Positions 7,034-13,231 are shown, counted from the stretch's first letter. The stretch is DNA of 16,704 nt from Minisyncoccota bacterium (GCA_028712605.1 JAQTPV010000015.1:1-16704), one strand, 5' to 3'. The notes: generated by a model not told the origin, from the letters alone. Numbers and translations are program-made.

Positions 7034-7786
7034 ATGGCTTGGAAAAATATTACAATTAAAACTCCCCAAGAAATTGCCATTATGAGAGAGGGCGGTAAGA
7101 TTTTGGCTGAAATTATGGAAAAGCTTAAAGAGGCTACCAAGGTGGGGGCGACTACTCGCGAAATTGATAACTTGGCTGAAGAGTTGGTTAAGAAATATAA
7201 GGTAGAGCCTGCTTTTAAGGATTACGAAGGCTATCCAGCTGTTTCTTGTGTTTCCGTGAACAATGTTATTGTTCATTCGGTGCCGTCCGATTATGTTTTA
7301 AAAGAGGGGGATGTGGTTTCTTTGGATATTGGGGTAAAACATAAAGGATTTTATACTGATATGGCCTTTACGGTTGGCTTAGCCCCACTTGATTCTGAAG
7401 CAGCCCGGATGATTCATACAGCCAAAAAAGCTCTCAAGCTGGCCATTACTAAAGCCAAACAAGGTAATACATTTGGTGATATTGGCAACACTATTCAGAG
7501 ATATGTTGAGTATCAGGGTTTTGGGGTTGTCAGAGAACTTTGCGGACATGGCATTGGCCATCACTTACATGAAGACCCTCAAATCCCTAACTATGGCCAG
7601 CGCCATAAAGGGCTAAGCATAGGGCCTGGCATGGTTTTTTGCATTGAACCCATGATAACGATGGGCGACTGGCACCTTAAGAAATCCAGCGATGGCTTTG
7701 GCTATGAAACAGCTGATGGCAGCCTTTCGGCTCATTTTGAGCACACTATCGCCATGACTGCCAATGGTCCTGAAGTGTTGACATAA
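7034..7786 (+). CDS. map: Methionine aminopeptidase, type I
   Basis: The 250-residue metalloenzyme removes the initiator Met from nascent proteins. All five metal ligands are visible: D98 ('LDIG'), D109 ('YTDMAF'), H172 ('CGHGIGHHLHEDPQ'), E205 ('FCIEPM') and E236 ('HFEHT'). The length fits the short type Ia form with no N-terminal extension. The ATG at 7034 ('MAWKNITIKTPQEIAIMR') is preferred over a TTG at 7016, because the family motif begins there and the extra residues would overlap the terminator. It follows adk as in spc-type operons, but infA does not follow. Confidence 0.97.
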   Translation: MAWKNITIKTPQEIAIMREGGKILAEIMEKLKEATKVGATTREIDNLAEELVKKYKVEPAFKDYEGYPAVSCVSVNNVIVHSVPSDYVLKEGDVVSLDIGVKHKGFYTDMAFTVGLAPLDSEAARMIHTAKKALKLAITKAKQGNTFGDIGNTIQRYVEYQGFGVVRELCGHGIGHHLHEDPQIPNYGQRHKGLSIGPGMVFCIEPMITMGDWHLKKSSDGFGYETADGSLSAHFEHTIAMTANGPEVLT

Positions 7787-7807
7787 TAAATTTTTTATCG
7801 CAGGGTA

Positions 7808-7816
7808 TGTTAATAT
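7808..7816 (+). promoter_or_regulatory. Possible extended -10 promoter
   Basis: TGTTAATAT has the TG-n-TAATAT form of an extended -10 element. No good -35 box lies 16-18 bases upstream. A start near 7823 would give a leader of about 44 bases for the zinc-ribbon gene. Confidence 0.3.
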
Positions 7817-7866
7817 TATTTAATTTATAGGACCTTAAGATTATTCATGAAAGGAAGGTGAGAGTT

Positions 7867-8076
7867 ATGGAGACAGGACTCGGTCAAGATATCGTCAACT
7901 ACATTTTAAAGCAGGCAAAAAAGGCGATAAGGCGCGGTGAGGTGGCGCAGGTAACTGACGACGGGAAATGTTCAAAGTGTGGCTGGGAGAACGATAAGGC
8001 GGCTAATTTTTGTGGAAGCTGTGGGCGTACTTTCCTGACTGCTGAGCAAATCTCAGCAGGTGAGGTTAATATTTAA
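7867..8076 (+). CDS. Small zinc-ribbon protein, function unknown
   Basis: This is a 69-residue protein from the ATG at 7867. A GTG at 7858 would add three residues, but it lies within the purine-rich AAGGAAGGTG (7851-7860) that serves as a Shine-Dalgarno for the ATG, one of the few clear ones in the window. The N-terminal third is predicted helical and basic ('YILKQAKKAIRRGE'). The C-terminal half holds two CxxC knuckles (C35/C38 and C49/C52, spacing ten) in the 'CSKCG...FCGSCG' form of the zinc-ribbon families. There is no enzyme motif. It is the first gene after the ribosomal cluster. It may bind nucleic acid or protein, but this cannot be decided. Confidence 0.8.
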   Translation: METGLGQDIVNYILKQAKKAIRRGEVAQVTDDGKCSKCGWENDKAANFCGSCGRTFLTAEQISAGEVNI

Positions 8077-8082
8077 CGCAAT

Positions 8083-8145
8083 GTCAGCTTAGTAAGCTTC
8101 CGAGGGGTTATCCTTGGGGCTGAACGGCTGACGCTTTTTATTTAG
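8083..8145 (+). terminator. Structured element, probably a terminator, after the zinc-ribbon gene
   Basis: GTCAGC (8083-8088) pairs with GCTGAC (8127-8132). Inside, AGCTTCCGAGG (8095-8105) pairs with CCTTGGGGCT (8112-8121) through Watson-Crick and G-T pairs plus one bulge, around the loop GGTTAT. The outer stem is followed by GCTTTTTATTT (8133-8143). The layout fits a branched intrinsic terminator, but it is larger than needed for one, so a small structured RNA is an alternative. Confidence 0.45.
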
Positions 8146-8154
8146 AAAAGAAAA

Positions 8155-8176
8155 AAGGGCTCGCTCGCCCTTCTTT
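8155..8176. terminator. Bidirectional intrinsic terminator
   Basis: AAGGGC (8155-8160) and GCCCTT (8167-8172) form a 6-base stem with a 6-base loop. Read on the minus strand the stem is followed by a strong T-rich tail (CCCTTTTTTCTTTTC); on the plus strand by TTCTTT. It separates convergent genes: the zinc-ribbon gene from the left and the minus-strand helical protein from the right. Confidence 0.7.
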
Positions 8177-8261
8177 AGATGAAATTAGTACTTTATCAAG
8201 CTGCCTTTTTGATTTCTCTTTGCCCGTCTTCTTCTTTAGGTAAAATTAGTACTTTATCAAG
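8171..8261. repeat. Direct duplication of 30 bases, period 61, at the 3' end of the minus-strand gene
   Basis: The 30 bases at 8171-8200 and 8232-8261 match at 28 positions; the differences are A/G at the ninth position and G/A at the eleventh. The 61-base offset is not a multiple of three, so the two copies are in different frames of the minus-strand gene. The gene's TGA stop (8196-8198) lies inside the downstream copy. Confidence 0.9.
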
Positions 8262-8594
8262 TGATTGCATTAAGGCGATTCGTTCCGTCTCGTTTAAATT
8301 GATTGCTTTTAAATTATGGATATCTGCCATACACTCTTTTACTAGGTCTTCTGCCATTTCCATTGAGCTTCGTTTATCAGTCCAAGTGTCAAGCCTTTCT
8401 TCAGCAGTTTTTATTCTTGTCATTAAATTCTCTAAGTTATCATATTCTTTGGATTGAAGCTCGACCTTCGGAATTAAATGAAAAATTATCTTATGCAGCG
8501 CATCAAGCTGCTTTTTTAATTTTTCTTTTGGATCTTCAAACGTTTCTTTATCCCTCCCTCCAGGGATTTCTGGTCGCAAATATTCTGTTGGCAT
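8196..8594 (-). CDS. Hypothetical charged helical protein
   Basis: This 132-residue protein is not recognised as a family member. It is rich in E, K, D and L with no Cys pairs, signal peptide or membrane span. Residues 20-60 ('EKLKKQLDALHKIIFHL', 'DNLENLMTRIKTAEERLD') and 78-113 look like amphipathic helices or short coiled coils. The only minus-strand gene in the window, it has a promoter-like pair at 8630-8658 and shares a terminator at 8155-8176. Its C-terminus is shaped by an out-of-frame 61-base duplication, so the original protein may have ended differently. There is no good Shine-Dalgarno. Coding status is supported by promoter, terminator and absence of a better ORF. Confidence 0.65.
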   Translation of the reverse strand: MPTEYLRPEIPGGRDKETFEDPKEKLKKQLDALHKIIFHLIPKVELQSKEYDNLENLMTRIKTAEERLDTWTDKRSSMEMAEDLVKECMADIHNLKAINLNETERIALMQSLDKVLILPKEEDGQREIKKAA

Positions 8595-8629
8595 ATTTTT
8601 TAATTTTTACTCTTTAAACCTTTTTATTT

Positions 8630-8658
8630 ATTTTACCTTCTTCGTAATATAATTGCAA
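8630..8658 (-). promoter_or_regulatory. Promoter for the minus-strand helical-protein gene
   Basis: On the minus strand, TTGCAA (-35, plus coordinates 8653-8658) is followed after exactly 17 bases by TAAAAT (-10, 8630-8635). The predicted start is about 28 bases before the ATG at 8594. It overlaps a possible plus-strand -10 box, making a compact divergent control region. Confidence 0.5.
8648..8653 (+). promoter_or_regulatory. Perfect -10 box TATAAT on the plus strand
   Basis: A consensus TATAAT lies about 45 bases before the ATG of the 40-codon ORF at 8698. No convincing -35 box is seen 16-18 bases upstream, so this is only a candidate. It shares one base with the -35 box of the divergent minus-strand promoter. 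Confidence 0.3.
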
Positions 8659-8697
8659 TCGGGAGCCTTAAGCTTTAAATATAAGGAGGTTACTGTG

Positions 8698-8820
8698 ATG
8701 TCAATAAGGGTATGGTTTAGGCGGATGATGCCCAGCTTAGTAGGTGCAGAATTGGTGCTGAAAGCATCTTTTAGGGAGAGACATCTACGTTTTCCCCTTG
8801 ATTTTTTGAGAAAAATGTAG
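8698..8820 (+). CDS. Possible 40-residue small basic protein
   Basis: A 40-codon ORF begins 'MSIRVWFRRMMP' and ends with TAG at 8818-8820. It has the best-placed Shine-Dalgarno in the window, AAGGAGGT at 8683-8690, seven bases before the ATG, plus a TATAAT upstream. The product would have nine K/R residues and three D/E residues and no recognised domain. Against a coding role, bases 8728-8769 resemble the 3' part of 23S rRNA, so the ORF may be a chance reading of an RNA remnant. It stops just before the -10 box of the CAP operon and could act as a leader peptide or an independent gene. Confidence 0.35.
   Translation: MSIRVWFRRMMPSLVGAELVLKASFRERHLRFPLDFLRKM
8728..8769 (+). other. Segment resembling the 3' domain of 23S rRNA
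   Basis: From memory of the E. coli 23S sequence, the order TGCCC, about ten bases, TGCGGAA, a short gap, then GTGCTGAAAGCATCT is found here as TGCCC, eleven bases, TGCAGAA, three bases, then the same 15-mer (8755-8769). The GCTGAAAGCATCT core is nearly universal in 23S rRNA. Similarity fades on both sides, and the GCAC that closes the rRNA hairpin is absent. It may be a decayed rRNA fragment or a coincidence. No alignment could be run. Confidence 0.3.
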
Positions 8821-8826
8821 TATATT
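8798..8826 (+). promoter_or_regulatory. Promoter of the CAP-sortase-surface protein operon
   Basis: TTGATT (8798-8803) is separated by exactly 17 bases from TATATT (8821-8826). The ATG of the CAP gene begins eight bases after the -10 box, so transcription would start at or within a base or two of the start codon and the mRNA would be leaderless or nearly so. No Shine-Dalgarno precedes that ATG, which agrees with this. Confidence 0.6.
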
Positions 8827-8834
8827 ACAAAACA

Positions 8835-9899
8835 ATGAATGAGTTTTGGCAAAGGCTTAGGGGTTTTTTAATTCCCCTCAAAGATAATAATTTTCGGCCC
8901 AGAATTTTAGAAAAAAACAGATTCTGGCTTTATTGTTTTTTGGCGATTATTGTTTTAAAGGTTGCGATTATTATTTTTCTGTTGGGGTTCCCTAAAACTA
9001 TTTTTTTCGCTGATATCTCTAAAATAGCCTTGATTGAGTTAACTAACGAACAAAGAAGGACCATAGGGTTGAATGACTTAAAAGAGAGCCCAAGATTAAA
9101 TCTGGCGGCTGAAATGAAGGCCCGGGATATGTTGGCTGGCAATTATTTTAGCCATCAAAGCCCCAAGGGCATCACCCCTTGGTTTTGGTTTAAGAAAGCT
9201 GGATACAATTATAAGGTGGCTGGCGAGAATTTGGGCATAGGGTTTTTGGACTCCAGCGAGGTGTACCAGGCCTGGTTGGATTCCCCAACCCATAAGGCCA
9301 ATATAGTGAACCCTTATTATCAAGAAATCGGCATTGCCGTAGTGGAAGGTGATTTTAATGGCTCAAGGGCTATTGTGGTAGTTCAGTTGTTTGGTGCGCC
9401 GAAGCAAAATATTTTTGCTCCCGTTCAGCCACCGGTTCAAAGTACAAGTAAAAAAGTAACAACCAAGGCGGCCACCTCAACTGTGGCCGATAAAGCGAAT
9501 GTGGCAGCAACCAGCGCTGAAGCTACAAAGCAGGTTTTAGCAGCCATTGCGGCTGAATCTCCGTCTAGCACTTCCCAAGCCATCATATCCGCCGTTGATT
9601 TGTCGGTGGCTAAACTTTTTAGCGCCACTGACGCAGTTAGCGAAAAATCCTCGCCGGTTAGGTTTAATTTATTGAAATTTTTAGATAAAAATTATGATGG
9701 CCTCGTTCAGAATATCAATCTTTTGATTTTGTTGTTCGTTCTGGCTGTTGGCTTGATTAATATTTTCGTGGCCTTTAGTATTCAACATAAAGATTTAATT
9801 ATAAAAACGGGGGTTTTTACGGCCTTAATATTGATTTTATTGATTTTGGATCAGCGCAACATGATAGCCCTGATTCCGCATAACCTTCAAATTAAATAA
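8835..9899 (+). CDS. Membrane-anchored CAP/SCP-domain (YkwD-like) protein
   Basis: The 354-residue protein has an N-terminal membrane span (about 31-51), then a CAP domain (about 62-185). Visible CAP residues are H107 in 'YFSHQSP', E131 in 'AGENLG' and H153 in 'WLDSPTHKANIVNP', the usual cavity His-Glu-His set, with the 'HKANI' signature. A linker rich in A, S and T follows (about 190-275). Two more spans (about 295-316 and 321-338) end the protein, an unusual topology for this family. Bacterial CAP proteins are envelope-associated, but their activities are mostly unknown. The stop overlaps the sortase start by one base (TAATG), so the two are probably co-translated. Confidence 0.92.
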   Translation: MNEFWQRLRGFLIPLKDNNFRPRILEKNRFWLYCFLAIIVLKVAIIIFLLGFPKTIFFADISKIALIELTNEQRRTIGLNDLKESPRLNLAAEMKARDMLAGNYFSHQSPKGITPWFWFKKAGYNYKVAGENLGIGFLDSSEVYQAWLDSPTHKANIVNPYYQEIGIAVVEGDFNGSRAIVVVQLFGAPKQNIFAPVQPPVQSTSKKVTTKAATSTVADKANVAATSAEATKQVLAAIAAESPSSTSQAIISAVDLSVAKLFSATDAVSEKSSPVRFNLLKFLDKNYDGLVQNINLLILLFVLAVGLINIFVAFSIQHKDLIIKTGVFTALILILLILDQRNMIALIPHNLQIK

Positions 9900-10663
9900 T
9901 GTTCAAAAGAGTTAAACAATTTTTTCAAAATGAAGAGCATAAGCGGTTGCTGAAGTATTTCGCCATTTTGTTTTTGGTGACAGTTTTTATTTTTAACTGG
10001 AAATATATTTCTTTTGTTTTTAACTATAATGTTTTAGGGGAGGGGGTGGATTATGTGGCTGACAGGCTCAACCCGGAAAATACCTTACCCATTTTAAAAT
10101 ATAACCCCTTGGTGGACAACATTGTTGCTAGTACAACTTCAACCGCGAATAATCAAGCTTCAAGCTCTCTCAATTTAGGCAACACGGTTGTCTCAGATAA
10201 TAGCGCTCAGCCTGTGGTCAGCTTTGACTACTTAAATGGAAGCCATTCTATTGAAATACCAAAAATTAATATTAAAGCCCCCATTATGTTTACCACCAGC
10301 ACTAATCAGGCTAAGTTCGCTGCTTTGCTCAAAAAAGGGGTTTTGCACTATCCAACCTCGGCTTTACCAAATAGTGAAGGCGCTGTGGTCATCTTAGGAC
10401 ATAGCTCGTCTCCCTATTGGCCCAAGATTAATTATGATTGGGTTTTCAGCGACTTGAATAAATTGTCCGAAGGCGATATGATTTATATAGACTTTGATGG
10501 ACAGAGATATAGTTATGATGTGGTCAAAAAATATTTCCTACCAAGGGGGGCGGAGCTCCATCCTGACTTGACAAACAGTAAATATATGGTAGTATTAGTT
10601 TCATGTTGGCCTCCTGGTGGTACTAAACAACGAATTGTTGTGGAGGCAGTTTTAAAAAAGTAG
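9899..10663 (+). CDS. Sortase, membrane-anchored transpeptidase
   Basis: The 254-residue protein has an N-terminal membrane span (about 19-43), a linker of about 65 residues rich in S, T and N, and a sortase domain (about 115-254). The catalytic triad is visible: H168 ('VVILGHSS'), C236 ('VVLVSCWPPGGT') and R245 ('KQRIVV'). The region around the Cys differs from the classic TLxTC and reads VLVSC-WPPGG, so it is not a class A enzyme; class D/E-like or a CPR-specific group is possible. Sortases cleave a sorting motif in surface proteins and join them to the envelope. The likely substrate is the next gene's product. The start overlaps the CAP gene stop. Confidence 0.93.
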   Translation: MFKRVKQFFQNEEHKRLLKYFAILFLVTVFIFNWKYISFVFNYNVLGEGVDYVADRLNPENTLPILKYNPLVDNIVASTTSTANNQASSSLNLGNTVVSDNSAQPVVSFDYLNGSHSIEIPKINIKAPIMFTTSTNQAKFAALLKKGVLHYPTSALPNSEGAVVILGHSSSPYWPKINYDWVFSDLNKLSEGDMIYIDFDGQRYSYDVVKKYFLPRGAELHPDLTNSKYMVVLVSCWPPGGTKQRIVVEAVLKK

Positions 10664-10688
10664 GATAACTAACTAATAATAAAAAGAT

Positions 10689-13118
10689 ATGAAAACCAAT
10701 ATTTTTTTAGTCACAAAAATATTAGCGGGGGCCTTGTTAGGCGTTCTGGTTTTGCCTTTATCTGGCTTAGCCATGGAATTGCCTAACGCCTTAACGCATC
10801 CAGCCGCTGGTATTACTGAAGATACAGCCATCTTAAACGGTGAGTTGGCCAACTTAGGCGGGGACAGTAATGCCCAAGTTTGGTTTGAGTATGGCCAAAC
10901 CACTGGTTACGGCTATCAAACTGATAAAGCTACTTTAAATACTGTAGGTACTTTTTATGCTAATTTAACCAATTTAAATCCCTGTACTTCCTACCATTTT
11001 AGGGCTATGGCCAGAAATTCTCAAGGTACAGTCAATGGGGTGGATTCAGTTTTTATTACCCAATGTTTGACTGCGGATATTGTTTTAAAGGCCAACAACT
11101 CTGAAGACAATATTACCATTGACTATAACCAGCCCGTTACTCTATCTTGGCAAACCAGCCACGTAGACTCTTGCCAGGCTGGCGGCGATTGGTCTGGGAC
11201 TAAATCCATTTCCGGGTCAGAATATGTTGGCAATTTAACTTCCAGCAAAACTTATTCTATAACTTGCACTGGTCAAGGCAATACTGTTTCTGATACTATT
11301 AGCGTTTATGTTGGCAATCAGCCCACCCTAAGTGTTTCCTTAGAGGCTTTCCCACCTTCAGGTAGGTCTCCTTTAAACAATGTGGATTTAAGGGCCGTTA
11401 TTTCTGGGGCGGCCACTGGCGATGTCAGGTACCAATTTGATTGTCAAAATGACGGCAGCTATGAAAGAGATGTTACAATTACAGCTGAGCCTTATTCACC
11501 CTATATCGCCGCTAACTTATGCAATTATCCAAATACGGGAACTTATACTGCTAAAGTTAGGACTACTAGGGGCGGGCAAACCGCTGAAAATAATACCACT
11601 ATTACCGTTGGTAATGTTGATATAGTCAACCATCAACCGACTGCTGATGCTGGTTCTGACAAAAACATTTATGAAAATGAAACGGTAATTTTAAATGGTT
11701 CAGGCTCTGATCCAGACGGTGATCCGATTACTTATTCTTGGACTTGTACTGGCGGTTCGTTAAACAGCTATAATATTGCTCAACCCACTTATACTGCCCC
11801 TTCTATTTCAGAGAATACTAATTATTCTTGCACTTTAACCGTGGCTGACAATAGGGGATTGTCTAGTTCTGATTCAGTAAGCATCTACGTTCAAAAGAGG
11901 GTTACTCAACCTGAAGTAGAAACTCAAAGCGTTAGTAATCTGCAAACCAATCAGGCCACTTTAAATGGCTACTTGAGAAGCTTGGGAGGGCAAACATCAG
12001 GCAGTGTTTGGTTTCAGTGGGGCTATAATACCAATTACGGCTATACTACCCCTTCACAGGCTGTCTATTCCACTGGCTCTTTCAGCTATGCCTTAACTGG
12101 TTTATCTCAAAACACCGCTTATTATTATAGGGCTGTGGTTCAAACTAGCCAAGGTACAGCCTATGGTCAAAACATGATTTTTACCACCCAGGGCTCTTCC
12201 CAAAGCTATCCTTGGGCCAATGCTGGCTATGACAAGCAGGTTTATGAAGGAGATACTCTGGTCTTGAACGGTTCGGGGGGTGACCCAAGCGGAAGCTACG
12301 TTAATTATTCTTGGTCTTGCACGGGCGGATCTTTAAATAATTATAATGTGGTTCAACCCACTTTTACTGCGCCTCAAGTTCAAAACAATACTAACTACAC
12401 CTGTACTTTAACTGTTACTAATAGTTATGGCTTAAGCAATTCTGATTCTATGATTGTTTCAGTTTTGGATAGGGGACAGAATCAGGGAGGTTATTTGACC
12501 GTTAATAAAACCGTTCAAAATTTAACCAAGAATGATGGTATCTGGCGAGAAACTATTGACGTTTCTCCTTATGATGATTTATTGTTTGGTATCAACATTC
12601 AGAACACTGGTCAGGATACCATCAGGAATATTTATCTTAAAGAAAATTTACCTAGCCACATTATTTATCAAGATCAATTAAGAATTGATAATGTGGCTGA
12701 CTCCCGCGTCCCTACTTTATCGGCTATCTATATTGGCGATTTAGCTCCTGGGGCTTCTCGGATTATTACTTTTAGGGCTAAGGTGGATGGGCCGACTTAC
12801 TTTAACTATGGTGCCACTACCTTAATTAATACCGTTAGCGTCTACAACGACCAGCTTTCAGTAAGCGACCCGGCCACCGTTGTGGTTCATCGAACCGCTG
12901 TGGCTGGAGCCATTACTTACGTCAATACTGGTTTAGCGGATACTTTATTTAACTCTTTGTTGTTGCCGTTATTAGTGGCTGGGTCCTTAATCTTCCTGTT
13001 TAAGTCTCAAGTAATTGGTTTTGATAAATGGGTTGAAAGAAGGAAAAGAATTACCGGTGAATATCGAGCTCAAAAAAAATTAGCTAAAATCATTAGGCAC
13101 AGCCAAGTGAATAGCTAG
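10689..13118 (+). CDS. Multi-domain surface protein (Fn3/Ig/PKD/DUF11-type) with candidate YVNTG sorting signal
   Basis: The 809-residue secreted protein has a signal peptide (about 1-29). Domains in order are: Fn3-like (30-125), an Ig-like domain with a Cys pair (127-210), a PKD-like domain (211-312), PKD (314-402), a second Fn3-like (404-500), a second PKD (506-597) and a DUF11/isopeptide-like domain (about 600-735). The Fn3 pair share 'G.L..LGG......VWF..G..T.YGY'. The PKD pair share 'CTGGSLN.YN..QPT.TAP'. The C-terminus has YVNTG (744-748), a span (about 752-772) and a 37-residue basic tail. No LPxTG is present. It follows the sortase by 25 bases, so it is the natural substrate candidate. 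Confidence 0.88.
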   Translation: MKTNIFLVTKILAGALLGVLVLPLSGLAMELPNALTHPAAGITEDTAILNGELANLGGDSNAQVWFEYGQTTGYGYQTDKATLNTVGTFYANLTNLNPCTSYHFRAMARNSQGTVNGVDSVFITQCLTADIVLKANNSEDNITIDYNQPVTLSWQTSHVDSCQAGGDWSGTKSISGSEYVGNLTSSKTYSITCTGQGNTVSDTISVYVGNQPTLSVSLEAFPPSGRSPLNNVDLRAVISGAATGDVRYQFDCQNDGSYERDVTITAEPYSPYIAANLCNYPNTGTYTAKVRTTRGGQTAENNTTITVGNVDIVNHQPTADAGSDKNIYENETVILNGSGSDPDGDPITYSWTCTGGSLNSYNIAQPTYTAPSISENTNYSCTLTVADNRGLSSSDSVSIYVQKRVTQPEVETQSVSNLQTNQATLNGYLRSLGGQTSGSVWFQWGYNTNYGYTTPSQAVYSTGSFSYALTGLSQNTAYYYRAVVQTSQGTAYGQNMIFTTQGSSQSYPWANAGYDKQVYEGDTLVLNGSGGDPSGSYVNYSWSCTGGSLNNYNVVQPTFTAPQVQNNTNYTCTLTVTNSYGLSNSDSMIVSVLDRGQNQGGYLTVNKTVQNLTKNDGIWRETIDVSPYDDLLFGINIQNTGQDTIRNIYLKENLPSHIIYQDQLRIDNVADSRVPTLSAIYIGDLAPGASRIITFRAKVDGPTYFNYGATTLINTVSVYNDQLSVSDPATVVVHRTAVAGAITYVNTGLADTLFNSLLLPLLVAGSLIFLFKSQVIGFDKWVERRKRITGEYRAQKKLAKIIRHSQVNS

Positions 13119-13121
13119 AAC

Positions 13122-13153
13122 AAAAACCCCTCCAATAAACTGGGGGGCTTTTT
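13122..13153 (+). terminator. Intrinsic terminator of the surface-protein operon
   Basis: AAAAACCCCTCCA (13122-13134) pairs with TGGGGGGCTTTTT (13141-13153) with one C-C mismatch and one G-T pair, around a 6-base loop. The T tract forms the end of the stem. It starts three bases after the surface-protein stop. Confidence 0.85.
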
Positions 13154-13167
13154 GTTTGCTAAGCCTC

Positions 13168-13195
13168 TTGCTAAACCATTTCTTTAGATTAAAAT
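13168..13195 (+). promoter_or_regulatory. Promoter upstream of the giant modular protein
   Basis: TTGCTA (13168-13173) is followed after 16 bases by TAAAAT (13190-13195). A start near 13202 gives a leader of about 30 bases. The only purine-rich stretches before the ATG (AAAGAGA at 13212-13218) are weak and 13 bases away. Confidence 0.45.
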
Positions 13196-13231
13196 AAAGG
13201 AAAGGTTTTTTAAAGAGAATTTTTAAAAAAT

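Noticed and set aside
6698..7276. 192-residue minus-strand ORF opposite adk and map
   Set aside because: It runs antisense to two recognised enzymes and through the terminator; no recognisable motifs.
8071..8140. Integron attC-like site
   Set aside because: ATTTAAC fits the RYYYAAC half, but no matching GTTRRRY half is present at the right distance.
8303..8617. 104-residue plus-strand ORF opposite the helical-protein gene
   Set aside because: Low-complexity L/S/F-rich shadow; the minus-strand frame has promoter, terminator and protein-like composition.
8628..8852. 74-residue minus-strand ORF over the promoter zone
   Set aside because: It overlaps three promoter-like signals and the 40-codon ORF, has no start signals and looks like translated non-coding sequence.
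12918..13118. Canonical LPxTG sorting motif
   Set aside because: No LPxTG is found anywhere in the surface protein; only YVNTG has the right position.
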